From assembly GCF_963855985.1 (NCBI RefSeq), contig NC_087098.1, forward strand, positions 11,800,501 through 11,864,500: a stretch of 64,000 nucleotides of DNA, written 5' to 3'. The stretch's first letter is position 1. Each line of letters opens with the position of its first letter. This document shows positions 37,991 to 50,089 of the stretch, piece after piece. The notes under the pieces were generated by a model. The model was not told the origin of the DNA, searched no databases, and saw nothing but the letters and a program-made list of their open reading frames with translations. Source of the DNA: Ostrinia nubilalis. Its lineage: Eukaryota > Arthropoda > Insecta > Lepidoptera > Crambidae. The position numbers and the translations under genes were made by a program.

Positions 37991-40581
37991 TTAAAATATA
38001 TTGACTATAAAACGAGCCTTTTTCAGGAAAGCCTCGAATATTGGTGCTTTTAACTGATCCTTAAGCGGCGAGCTATTTGTCGGTATCGGTTCGTAATCTG
38101 AAACAATGATTGTAGTTGTATAACAATTATTTTTCATTTAAAATATTCATTATTAAAACTGCTACTACTCCTCATATTTGTGCTCAATTGGCACCACTGG
38201 CAAACGGGACTATTCCCACCTCTCGTTCCGAACGCTGCAACTCCTGTGTGGCCAGGATCTACAACTTGACCACCAATAAAAACCCAACCAGTGAAGGTCA
38301 AGAAGGAAAGTTAAACTTTCATTGGGTCCAATGACAACGCAATTAATCAGAAGAATATAGGAGGAGTTCGATGTTATGGTTCGACTTTTCTGCATTGCAA
38401 AGCGGATGACCGGTGACAACAAAGGTTTAGTAAGGCACACTGTCAAGTGACAGGACTTTACTGTATAATGGAGTCAATAGAATTTATATAAATAAATAAA
38501 TAAATAGCGTCATCCTTGGCAAATGCAAATGCTAAAGTCCTCCTACCACGTGCTCACCAGTTGGCGCCACTATCTTAGCCACTAGCTAAAGTCCGGTCGC
38601 CGAGCACATAAAATTTCCTCCAAGGACCCCAAGGACCCCAAGCTACCCATCCTTATCGCTCACGCGTAAATATTTTGCTGTCGCGCTCGCACATTCACTG
38701 CGGGCCGCCCATCGCCCAGCCGCGACAGCAATATAATTACGCGCGAGCGATAAGGATGGGTATCTTGGGTTCATTGATTGAAAATCTATCTGCTCGGCAA
38801 CCGGACTTTAGTTACGGGACCTTACTCTACAGTGGCACGCAACGCTCTAACAAACAATAGCCTTCATTAGCTGGTGGTGTCAAATAATCCCATTGGTTTT
38901 TTTTGTAAAAAAACTAGTAAGTAACTAGTTTTGTTTTACTTACCGTCAAAAGGTGAAACAGTTACATTCTTTGGCACAAAATCTATTAAAGATGCCCCAT
39001 CTGCGGTTACTTCAGCGGTAACTTTCACAGTTTCATTGTCTGTAAAAAAAGGCATCAAACATAAGTAGTACTTACACCCGTATTCACAAACATTACTATG
39101 AGGTTTCACAGTGCGCGTGGACGCACAGGGTGACACACGAACTAATCACAGAGCTCTATTTGCTGCTTCACTTAAGCAAGCATCGATTGTGAATGGCGTT
39201 ATTCTAATCTCAAAGGTACAATCTAATAAGAAATTATAATTAATTTATTGGTTCTTTTAGTCACAGAACTTACTGTATACGAATTCGCAGTTTTCCCCAG
39301 TGTTGTTGGCATTTTGTCCACAACTTTCAGACTCAGCTACTATACGCGGACAATTCAAATAGAATTGTAAATCTGAGCCATGTCTGAAAAAAAATGAACT
39401 TCAATAGGTATAATAAAAGATACTGGCCAGTATACAGGGTGTCCCAGAAAGTAATGTCAAGCAGATGTAGAGCATCACTAGGGCTACCCAAATCACCGTG
39501 ACTTTTGATAGTTTTCGAGTTATGATTTTTTTACAACATACAGGATTTGAGTTTACATTCGTGTTATGGATGTAAAAGCTTCTGAATCAGCTAGGCCTAG
39601 TATTCATCTAATAATAATAATAAAAAATCAGGCATATCTAGCCTAGCCTCTGGGCTTCGGCTTGACACCACTTTTTGGGACACCCTGTATAAGACTATAA
39701 TAGGACTCCATAGTGATTAGCTTGATTCTGTCTCTATAGAGGTGGTAACTAAGTAAAACATAATTAGGCTGGGTTGCACCATCTTACTTTAACTTTAACA
39801 AACGTCAACAGTCTGTCACGGTAAAATTAGATAGTTAATAAAGCCATCATAATGACGACATCATAAAGGTAGCAGGAAGGCGCTGCATGCAGGCCGCTAC
39901 CAATCACTGGGGGAGGTTTATGTTCAGCGGTGGACTATTTCCAGCTCTCGTTCCCATCGCTGCAACTCCTGTGTAGCCAGGATCTTCAGCTTGACCGCCA
40001 ATAGAAATCCAACCAATGAAGGTGACATCCTATAGCTGAAATGATGATGATGATTATGATTGTAAGTTATAATAAAATATTCGTACAAAACGTTCCTCCA
40101 AGTGCAGTCCTTGAGTCCAGTTACTGTGACATTTTGTATCGCGACCCTTTGCCCTGATATTACTGTCGATATTTTGTCTTCGTATATGACATCCGTTGTG
40201 TTTATTGAGAATTTGTCAGTATCAATAAAAAACCAGATCTGTGTTTGAGGGGCTACTTCTGTAATAATAAAAAAATACTTTAGTTAGACTTAATATTAAC
40301 CATAGTTAATCCGTTATTACAATACATAAATAATCATTAATATTATTAATTACACGTACGTATCTAATAATAAAAGGACACCTTTTTCTTCCCATATTCT
40401 GTCATGCATGGCACGTTTCTTTATACCTTTTTAGGCTGTTTTGAATCTATTTTTTATTCAGTATTCAGTTGATATTTTAAGAAAATTAAACTATGTACTG
40501 TGTACTAAATTAATGAAAGAACTTACTTGAATATAGACACAAAAATAAAGCCACTGTGATAATAACGTTTACACGAGACAT
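37991..40581 (-). CDS. Gene H: divergent, sequon-rich secreted protein (JHBP/takeout-derived)
   Basis: 179 aa from exons 40527-40581, 40087-40258, 39274-39383, 38944-39039 and 37991-38097, phases 1-2-1-1. Signal peptide MSRVNVIITVALFLCLYS. Exon 2 has INTTDVIYEDKIS and ends NVTVTGLKDCTW; the TGLKDC is the same hexapeptide as in genes C and D and is the clearest link to the JHBP-like members. Exon 3 has YLNCPRIVAESESC and ENCEFVY; exon 4 NNETVKVTAE and KNVTVS; exon 5 APIFEAFLKKARF. Six sequons. The exon 2 donor is GTACGA where G and F have GTAAGA, so its splicing strength deserves checking, and intron 2 is full of insertions. It is the shortest and the most 5' gene of the array. Secreted glycoprotein of unknown role. 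Confidence 0.82.
38205..38345 (+). repeat. Dispersed short repeat S copy
   Basis: ATTCCCACCTCTCGTTCCGA, CTGCAACTCCTGTGTGGCCA and CATTGGGTCCAATGACAACG; the full-length form of repeat S, also seen inverted at 46015-46185. Intron 4 of gene H. Confidence 0.7.
38580..38815. mobile_element. Palindromic TIR element in intron 4 of gene H
   Basis: Outer ends TAGCTAAAGTCCGGTCGCCG and TCGGCAACCGGACTTTAGTT pair. Inner arms TACCCATCCTTATCGCTCAC and GCGAGCGATAAGGATGGGTA also pair. The loop is GC-rich. Long hairpin, non-coding. Confidence 0.8.
39076..39198. mobile_element. MITE family 2 copy, inverted
   Basis: CCCGTATTCACAAACATTAC to CATCGATTGTGAATGGCG; inverted relative to the copies at 12.5 and 22.9 kb. 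It lies 36 bp upstream of exon 4 of gene H, inside intron 3. Confidence 0.8.
39433..39690. mobile_element. TIR element with CAGGGTGTCCC ends
   Basis: Left end ATACAGGGTGTCCCAGAAAG, right end TTTTTGGGACACCCTGTATA, about 258 bp, AT-rich interior with no reading frame. Its ends match those of the 31.25-33.1 kb palindrome. Intron 2 of gene H. Confidence 0.85.
39767..39825. mobile_element. MITE family 1, half copy
   Basis: GGCTGGGTTGCACCATCTTA and AACAAACGTCAACAGTCTGT, then similarity stops. Intron 2 of gene H. Confidence 0.65.
39853..40055 (+). mobile_element. RTE LINE 3' fragment interrupted by repeat S
   Basis: RTE sequence (ACGACATCATAAAGGTAGCA to TGTTCAGCGGTGGAC) stops near 39930. Repeat S follows (about 39936-40022, CTCTCGTTCCCATCGCTGCA). 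The RTE then resumes at about 40023 (GACATCCTATAGCTGAAATG) with an ATGATGATGATTATG tail. A GTGGAC/GTGAC-like sequence flanks the insert. Intron 2 of gene H, ending about 30 bp from the exon 2 donor. Confidence 0.75.
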
Positions 40582-40640
40582 GTTTGCGTCTACGGCCTTC
40601 AAAACTTAGAAGGAAAATATCACTATATATTCTTTCCCGA

Positions 40641-40648
40641 CTCTTATA
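40641..40648 (-). promoter_or_regulatory. TATA-like box of gene H
   Basis: TATAAGAG on the minus strand, about 60 nt upstream of the start codon, in a context almost identical to that of gene G. Confidence 0.55.
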
Positions 40649-41284
40649 ACAGCTTTAACAGCTTGGTCATTTGTTTTTAATCTTTATTCATATTTATATT
40701 ACGAAAATAGTTTTGTTTGTCTGTATTTGTTAGATTTGTTAGAGTCAATTAGAATATCTAAAGATGAGAAGAGTTAAGTGCTGAGCCAAGTGAAGATTTA
40801 TGTGTGATGTACTCGTAGGAATAGACTGTTCTTTAAAGAAGACATGCACTTCATTTTGAAGCAAAATAATAGGTAATTAATAGTGTACATGGTACATGTG
40901 ATACAGGGCAGGAAACATGCACGTCGATATCGGTTACTTATCGACTTTGTTAATGAGGCTAAGATGCGACTAGACTTCCCCATTAGACCTCAATCCGCGC
41001 GGACCAAGCCGTAGGCAGGAGGTAGTATGTAGTAAGGTACAGGTAAAACTTATCCTTTCCGGAGAAATCCGGTATCTTTCAAGTACTGCTACGTAAACGT
41101 AAAGTCCAAAAATGGCTCATTCCACTAGAAGTAATTAAATTAATTGACAAAGCAAACTTGATGATGAATTAATGAGATTACGTAATCACATTGTGTACCT
41201 CGTGTACGTAACGTACATAGGTAGAGATAGCTCTAGGTACGGAGTTACGAGCAGTACCTCTTTATACAATGGAGTGTCTTTTTA

Positions 41285-41500
41285 TATGACATGTGTATGT
41301 TTTATGCTGAGGCAGAAAAGTTCTCGAGTGGCGACCACGAGCCGGAAGACCTAGTGTGGGCAGGCCTTCCACTAGGTGGACCGACGATCTGATGAAGGTT
41401 GCGGGAGGTGCCTGGATGAGGGCGGCGTAGGACTGGTCCTTGTGGAAAACCTTGGGGGAGGCCTTTGTCCAGCAGTGGGCGTCTTTCGGCTGAAACGAAT
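41285..41500 (+). mobile_element. RTE LINE 3' fragment
   Basis: AAGTTCTCGAGTGGCGACCA, TAGGTGGACCGACGATCTGA, and CTTGGGGGAGGCCTTTGTCC, ending GGCTGAAACGAATG. Same subfamily (CGAA-type tail) as the copies at 1.2 and 14 kb. Confidence 0.85.
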
Positions 41501-42683
41501 GTACGATATGTTATGCAACAAAATATCAACTGTATAGTACACGACCCAAATGTTGCTTACCCCACGGTATCTTTAAAGTCTTAAGTGATAGTAAAAAGGA
41601 ATGGATTATACTAATTTCCGTAATGCGTATCCTAATTTAAAGCTGAAAGAAGCCCTTATCAGCCGTGAACAGTGACTGAAAGATTGAATATAAATGGATT
41701 TTCTGAAGTTTCCACGATAAACGTATACAAATTTGGTCGTTGGGCCGCTCGAGATAAACGAAACTTCCAAAGGAATCGAGTTTTATCAGATTCCCTCGGA
41801 ATTTGTTCGGCCGAATATATTTAGGTGTTATCTTTCACGCGAACTTCGTCTTTATGTGTTCAGTTTTTAATTCAATTAAGCTTGGTAATGGCCTGTCGAA
41901 TATGTCAGATTTAAAGCCGGTTAATGATGACGTGAAAGTTGCGGGTGTTATGGCAGTAATTTATTACGCTCATCACAGTAAAATTAATTGTATGAAAATT
42001 AATTATTATCGGAAGTCTCAGTTATGATGCCGAGAGAATTAAATACTTATTGACACAAAACTGTCTTTCCTTGGACACATAGAGAGACAACTGCATTATT
42101 AATAAACAATACTACCTATTGGTTACTACTTACGAGTAAAACATAATCCTACTCATATTTTGTGAATACTTTTTCATGAATACGAGTTCCATTGTGAAGG
42201 GTTTAAAGCAAATTGCCCGAATACCTTGATCCGACGTCATGACGTTGATTATTGTCGAGTAAATTAAATAATTCCAGGAATTCCATTGCAATCATATAGG
42301 TGAATTTTTCGTTTTTGTAAAACGACCTACTAAAATTATGCAAATATTTTTTTAAAATAAGTACTGCTTATTGTTTTTTATTTCACAATTTCTACATTCC
42401 TAATGTTTAAAAATAGCAATTAAAAATAATCTACGTTTACATTAGTGTCTCAAGTCGGTGGTCCAGTAACAGATTTATTGTCGGACCCAGATTTATACGG
42501 TTATGCTAATACAACGCAGCCAGCCTGCAAGTGCATTTAAATCAATGAAAGACTGATCCCGTTAAGCGCCGGTCGTAATTCGCGCGGCGATCGCGAATAA
42601 CCTGGGTTTACGCGCGACTACGGTGGGCTAGCTCAAGACGACGCAGCACAGAGAATTCTATAGAGAAGCCAATTTAGTTTAAT

Positions 42684-42790
42684 CATCATAATTTCAGCCA
42701 CAGGATGTCTGGTAATTGGTGAAAATAGGCCGTATCCAGTGACTTCCAGATAGGCCTGTTGGCTGCATCCAGCCTTCCTGCAACCTTTAC
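42684..42790 (-). mobile_element. RTE LINE 3' fragment, diverged
   Basis: ATCATCATAATTTCAGCCAC, AATAGGCCGTATCCAGTGAC and CATCCAGCCTTCCTGCAACC, reverse complement of the RTE end with several gaps. Confidence 0.6.
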
Positions 42791-45700
42791 ATATACCTTA
42801 ATCTGGAGTTTAGCTTGACTGGGCTTTATCCCCATTTAGACCTCTTTTGGTGGTTTTCGTCTGCTACAACTAACCCATACGCTCAACTTTATGTAAACCA
42901 AAGAGATACGAAGGTATTAATGTCAATCGACGAAAAAAAAGTCACTAATTACCAATAAATGATAATGATAATGAAAGTGACTCTACCTAATGTATGAGAA
43001 CTTCTAAGGCCATAATTAGGCTCATAAATTCATAATAAAATTTCCACGGCAAAAGCTAGCTCCAATGAGAGGTACAACAGTAGCAAAAATATAATTCTCA
43101 CTTAACAATCACAGGCAATATCCATCTGAGCCAATAAACACTCGCGTTCAATTCCATTGTTTGCCGGGACACAGCCCGGTGACACACTTGTTATGATTAA
43201 AACAACGAACGTTCGTCAGAATCATCGCAACTGATATTTATTGAAATAGCGACTCCTATCATTCATTGTTTGCGTTTATACGCCCGTTGCATTTGCACAA
43301 CGGATTTCGGATTTATGCGATGAAATTATGCTTTCGAAAAGTACATTAAAATTTTAATGATCACTCTTTGTGTCCAAAACAAAGCAGAATTTAATGATGC
43401 TATTGTAACTATTATGCTGACATAAGAATAAAACAGGAAATCTTAGTATGGAAATATCTAGCTACGCAAATACTCATAATAAATTAATAATGAAGACAAT
43501 TTTGGCAATTTCTTAAGATAAGAACTATTTATTGGAGTTTAATTCGCATATGGGTTTTCTTTGGTGATAAACTTTTAACGCACAATTGAACCTTTGTAGT
43601 TCCACGACATGGCCACAAGCTTTAACATCGCCTCATTCAAGTTTTAAAAATATTTTTTTTGTCTTTATATCAAAACTCTTTTCACAATGACCTTTTGGGG
43701 ATTCGAAATTTGACTAGAGATTTCTTATTATTTTTAAACACAAAACGGCTCTACGATTTCCTTGTTCCATTTTACTACGCTCCATTTGCGCGGCGAACTT
43801 TATGATTATCCTACGAACAATTTAATACAGTGCGCGTCGGACGTTTGAACTTGCTTTGAAATTCGCATTCTTCTCGCAAATACCAGGTGGACATTGTTCC
43901 TTACATGGCTTTATTAAAAACATTTGTTAGGCTTAGTTAAACTTCAATAATATTCGCCTGCGAAAATACAGTAGAAAATATCGTTAAGACTGCTTAGTGC
44001 CAAAATAAATGATAAAATATTATATCTGAGACTGTCGTAGGCCCCTGTGGATTTATTAATAGTGTATTTAAGGGATTTTTAAGCTGGAAAGGCTAGTTTT
44101 TACAAAAATATAGCACCTTATAGCGACTAAAAATAAACATATGGCAGTGTAATCGAAACTATTTTTTTTGCTATCTCTCAATAAAGCAGTATCTAGTGGT
44201 TCAAAATTTAGATACTTCTTGAAGAAACTTGCTGTACATTAAATTAATTCCTGAATTACTTCCAAAGATTGTCTCAAAATCTACACACGTAAAGAAATGG
44301 TTCTACGGAAATCACAATCTAGGTGCGAAGGTTGTGAAAACATTGAAATACCGCCATCTATCCGGAAACTGGTGAACTACCGCGCTCGAGAGCCTACTTT
44401 GTTGTTACACAGCCGAAACGCAACCTTCGTGTCCGCGTACAATATAGAGAAACAAGTTCTCCGTTTTAATTCCAGTATTGGCACCAGTGTATGCTCATTG
44501 CGGAAATTACGCGGGAAATTTTAAGGAAGATTTATTTATACATAACACTATGTATTATTTTTAAATATTCGTTTATTTATTTAGTAACGTGTACATAATA
44601 TAATGTATGTATGCTGTACACTGATTGGTACGTCCGTCATTTTTTTATAGACAGATAAGTCCCAATCCTTAGAAAACATGTCTTATTATGAAATATGTTC
44701 CACAAAGTAGCTTTATGCTTCCTTTACGAGCTTAATGTGTAATTAAATACAGTAGGCTCAATCAACAGACCCGAAATAAATTTTAGATTCGTTTCAAAGC
44801 TACAGTTTGTTACGAACACTTCTTTCAAAACTTTATGTCAACCTTTTATATTTTCATTTGTAAAGTAGGTAAAAACTGACACACTGTAGAGTGTAAGTAG
44901 AGCGTCCATGACGAATGTAGATCGATCCCTATTTCTGAACATGACTACAAAAATATCGATGATTGTAAAAATAAAACGGATCAACCACGTGCCTCGCGTT
45001 CTTTCATAACAATTTCAATGGTAATAAAATTAAAATCGTAAACGTTATAAAAGCATTTTACAATAAATTGCGGGATCCCATTAAACGTGTCGGCAAAAAC
45101 GCGCGCTAGTTGGAGATGATGTGTGGCCCAGTGGGCTGCGTAGACGCACGTCATTGTTTGATAATCCCCACGGGTTGTTGCAAAAAATGTGGGAACAACA
45201 ACGTTGCAGTTTAGTGAGGCGACTGTTCGACACGCATTTATCGAAAAAATATCAAATTGACTGGGAAATAATTATTAAAAATTCGAAAATAATAAAGGGC
45301 ATGTAAAATGTTACTCCCGTTCTAGAGTAAGAGTCATTTTATTGAGCAGGCTGAACTGCTCTCCATAACATTAATTTGGTTCAGAGAGTTTTACCAAATC
45401 CATTTTACTTAAATGTTTTATCATTTGCTAGGTATGTGCATGCATGATATTGATGCGTATCCTGCGTACTTACGTGTATGTACACTTTATTGACTGGTGA
45501 TAACAGAATAATAATAAGTACTACGTAAAAGATAAAAAAATACAAAGTTAAAAAGTCGATGATTTTGATGATGATCTCACCTGCAGTTACAAATAGGTAC
45601 AATGAATTATTTTGAGTTTCGATATCAGTATTTAGGAGCGATTTGAATTCACTTCCTTCAAACATAAACGTCATTATTTCACAAAAAAAGACCACATCTA

Positions 45701-46014
45701 TCGATATTTGAACATCACTACACCAACCCCGAATCCGACCATCAATTCCACGGCATAATAATGACATGCCCACCTCCGTTCGCAATTCAGGGCCCACACG
45801 ACAATGGCTGGCAAATAACCATTATTATCGTCGCAAGAGCTTGCTCTATTAATATGATAGAGCAAAGGAGGCGATTATTGATGTATGCGCTTTGTGCAAT
45901 TGGCCGTTTGTTGTGGTTATTTGTAGGGATTTTGGACTTTATGACTTTCGTTTTAAAACAAATCAAAAAGCAGAGTACTGCTTATGTGTAAACATTTTGA
46001 GGGTTTACTACCCG

Positions 46015-46185
46015 TGTGATGTTCTTCTGATTAATTTCGTTGCGGGTCCAATGACAGTTTAACTTTCCCCCGGGACAAAATTGACCTTCACTGGTTGGGT
46101 TTTTATTGGCGGTCAAGCTGTAAATCCTGACTACACAGGAGTTGCAGCGGTGGGAAAGAGATGTGGGAAGAGTCCCATAACCGTG
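46015..46185 (-). repeat. Dispersed short repeat S, inverted copy
   Basis: The plus strand reads TTCACTGGTTGGGTTTTTAT and TGACTACACAGGAGTTGCAG, the reverse complement of the copy at 38205, including the distal CATTGGACC/GGTCCAATG part. Confidence 0.7.
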
Positions 46186-48954
46186 TGAGTGAATCCGTTG
46201 CAGTTTTCTACTGGTTTTGATTGACGTCAGAGATATGTAAGGAAATGAAATAAAAGGAAACGTTACTCGAGCAGGCCTGTTACTCGATGGTGAATATTGT
46301 ATGAAACACTTGGATTCTTGAATCATAGGACATTTGAGGATGTCCAGTCAAAACGAACGATCGTGTAGATTTTTTACAATGAAAAACATTATTTGACAAT
46401 GAATTTACTTGAAATGCGTGGGATTGTAGAACAAAATAATTTAAAAATTCCAGCAAAAACAGCCTCATTGTCCAATATTTTGGTCGCATAAATACTGCGT
46501 AGTTCAGTTACCTGGACACACAAAATGCAATGATTTGCGAGTGAATGAATGAAAGTTTTTACAAAAAGCGCGGGATAAACATGAACGTCGAACATGCGCC
46601 GTCATAAATCACACAAAGAATGTTTTTTTGAACGATTGTACAATGATCACAACAGAGTATAAATAAAACACGCCTCCTTCCACACAATATTGTACTACGG
46701 TCTGTTAGGGTTGCCAAAAGCTAAGGGTCAGCTTCATTTTTTTTTGTTTTATAAAAATGCTCTTACATCTTACCAATATTATTATAGTCGTGAATTAAGC
46801 ATACTAATGTGTAAATTTTTTACAATTTGGTAATAGACGATTTTTTGGTAATAGACGGAACTAGGCGCATACATAAATACAACAAAGATAGTACTTAAGA
46901 AAGTTACAAAAGGGTAAATGTTTAAGTGAATGTAATTTTTTTTTGTGGTCTACAAGCTACAATGCAAGTTGTAAGTTTGACTTTACCAATCATTTTATAT
47001 AATTACAGTCTAGAATGAATAGCGCCAAACCGTATGGTCTGCCTTTTTTCACAAAGCCAATCAGCCAACTTTTTTTACTTTACCTCAAGAAGTTGGCTGA
47101 TAGTGGAGGTGGCTCATGCATTAAATTAAATTTTGTTAAAATACCTGTACCAATATAAGTTTATCCTCATTCAAGTCCACTTTAAAGTGATTTCAGGCAG
47201 ATGATGATTGTAAAATTGGTGATTTTGGAAGGTAAAAACCGTCAATCTGCTAACCCTAGCTCATGACGTTCATTCAATTCAGCTATATCAAAGTTCGCAG
47301 CGATAGGATGTAGTCGAAGGAACAAAAGCTAACATCCTTTGATCGCAAAAATAAATACGATTTCACAAACAAAAAATGTTGAGGATAAGTGTTTTATACC
47401 GATTTAGTATTATATTTTTCTTGTAAAAGTATGTTTTCATTTGGAATATTCCAAGCATTTTAAAAGGTTTTCCTAGTAACATTCACAATAAAAGTAGGGT
47501 TGAATTGAATGTAAGATTTTATTTTTTCATCACAAGCAATTTTCTCTTCTTTTTCTTTGTTATTTTGTGCTTTAACAAAATACCAGCCACTTCTTCAGGT
47601 GCAAGGTAAATTTTTAAGTATGATAAACGTATAATAGAACTCGTAATTCTAGTTTTAACACTTGAAAAGCCGTTTCTGTATCGTGAAGGCTTAAAATAAA
47701 AAAAAGACCTGACAAAATCTCCAAGTCCAAGGATAACAAATATGTAGAGTCACAGGATTTTATGTATTTAGTCTATTTGAAAGGCTATTTTGTTGGAACT
47801 TTTATTGAAACTGTGCTAAAAACTGGATTTAAACTCTGGCATGATTATAAATAATATTGATTGCTTGGATTTCAATATTTTAATCACAGCTTTGAATCCA
47901 GTCCTGTGTGTAGATTCATGATTATAATTAATTATTTAATTTTATAATACCTACAGCAATAACCCTCTTTCTGGGGTAAAAATAACAAATCATATCAAAA
48001 ATTCAGTATCTCGCACGAGCCTCCCAAGTCCTGACAAATTTTCTATTGTTGTCATCTCAAAAACTACCTCTGTTCACTTAAATGTTTCCTTCTAGTTTAC
48101 TTAAGGGCGAAAAAAATTGCGGTCCACCCAAAGCCCGATTAATCTGCCCGATAAGCGAGCCACAAAGACTCACAATGTGTGCTTAGAGATTTTAGATCCA
48201 AGCCGATAAACTTTGAAGCAGAATTTTTGTTGTTAGTTATCAATGATCTTTACAGTAGTGATGTTACGTACGAGGAACGAATATGGACGAATAAAATTGT
48301 AAAACAAAAATTGTTTTCGTTAACATTCGAATACATGTCTTGTCTAGCTATTCTAGCTATGGTTAAAAGTCTTTTGCCTGATTTGTGTGTATTCAAATAA
48401 TTTCGTACTGTTTTCGACTCTAAAATTAATGTAAAATAGCTTTCGCGTACAGAAGCGAATTGTGAAGTTTAGAAACCCTTAATATCCTATCAGACGTCAA
48501 ATTTAATAATTACTGATTTCCAACTTCGAACTAAATAAAAAAAAAACAATATAAATTAATTTTTGTTTATTAAAATTCCTAATCTAATTTGCTGTATATT
48601 CCCCACCGCTGAATATTCGTCATTCTATACAATAAATATAATGTATTCGAATTCGTCAAAGGATCGAGCACATCACTATTTCAGGGTATTTGCGAGCACG
48701 TGTTTTGACTGCTCAAAGTGCAGCCGGCACGCTCAAATTGTCTGTTATGGGGTTTTGGAGACCTTATCATGGCTGCATCAGAAAGATCTGGGGCTACTAG
48801 CCTTATGGGCTGGAGTTTCTGTAACAAGTCAAGCATTATTCTGTGCATAATAACTTGAATGATGGTATTTCATCATAAAAGTGGGTTTTATAGTAGTTTA
48901 ACTTGTAAACACTTCGCTTATTCGTACGTTTCTGCCAAAACGTTCATTATCTGA

Positions 48955-49111
48955 CTAAGGCCCAATTCGACCAAACTTTTATCCGAGAATAACTCTTGGT
49001 ATAACTGGCACATTGACAGTTTAAGTATGGGAAATATGTCAAAATGTCGAATAACTGACGATTTATTCTGAGATTAATATTGACTCTTGTTTGGTCGAAT
49101 CCACCCTAAGG
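48955..49111. mobile_element. MITE with AAGGCCCAATTCGACCAAAC ends
   Basis: Left TAAGGCCCAATTCGACCAAA, right TTTGGTCGAATCCACCCTAA; about 156 bp, non-coding. Confidence 0.7.
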
Positions 49112-50089
49112 ATTCCACTGCGTGGACTGACGATGTGACCTGGATGTGATAGCAGCAGAATAAGTCATTGTGGAAACAGTACATCGCGTACTTATTCATC
49201 GTCTTCGTTTTCATAGACATTATTTAATGTAACTGTAATGTAAATTGTATACGAGTAGTTAAGTACAGCATTACCTGGCCAGTTTATGTTATCATTAAAA
49301 ACTTTACGAATAAACCATTTTCTCTAGCTTCCATTCGTACAAACAATAGCACTAAAACTATATCAACGCTCATAACTCTAAAAGAGTTTACGACGAAATC
49401 CTTCCCAGAACAAAAGTGTAATAACGCGGAGTTTATGTCCGAAATGTTGATATTTGTACAGATTAATTTGTAAGGACTTCGTGTGTGGCTTGATATAAGC
49501 ACATCAATATAAGCACATCAAGCGAAACTGTGACACCTTATGCACTAGCAATAGAGTTGATTTTGGAACAAACAATCTACAGCCTGTACTGATTTCCGTG
49601 ATAATGTCCCAAATTGTGTTATAACATTTTTAACGCTACGTCACGATGTCATTGCATTCCTACGTTCCCTTTGTTGTCCTGTGACGCATGATAATCTTAA
49701 TGTCTAATGGTTTGAAGAATTAAACCCCTGTTGGCCTTAATTAGAGTTGCCGGGTCTAAATGGTATAAGTGTTAGCATCCTTCCAAGAAATGGACCTAGT
49801 TGGTCAATTGCTAAGTCTAGTGGACTGCATACAAAGTACTAGGAAAATTAATGAATTTACTGCTTTGTTAGAACAATGGTTTTAGGTACTAAGGCATTTA
49901 TAAAATGTACCTATAACACATGCAAAAGATGAAGAGTCTTGTCAGAAGCAAAACTCATATGCGTAAGTACATATCTACTTATTACATAAATTTTAATGCA
50001 GAGAAATAATTTGTACAGTGTACATGAAACTAGGTATATATTATAATCGATAACTCTATATTGTCCAAAAATTATTGGAATGATTTTAC

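Larger units (their letters stand above)
40649..48954. other. Long stretch without a recognisable host gene (1)
   Basis: The only elements I can name are RTE fragments at 41285-41500 and 42684-42790 and repeat S at 46015-46185. Open frames present (for example 44297-44524 plus, 45405-45797 minus) are short, AT-driven and without recognisable motifs, signal peptide or splice context, so I do not call them. A GC-richer patch at 42560-42660 has no coding signal that I can see. Confidence 0.5.

Noticed and set aside
45405..45797. 130-codon minus-strand frame
   Set aside because: AT-rich composition, no recognisable domain, no paralogue in the array and no supporting splice or promoter signals.
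49110..49190. Possible very degraded RTE fragment (GTGGACTGACGATGTGACCT)
   Set aside because: Only short similarity; too weak to annotate.
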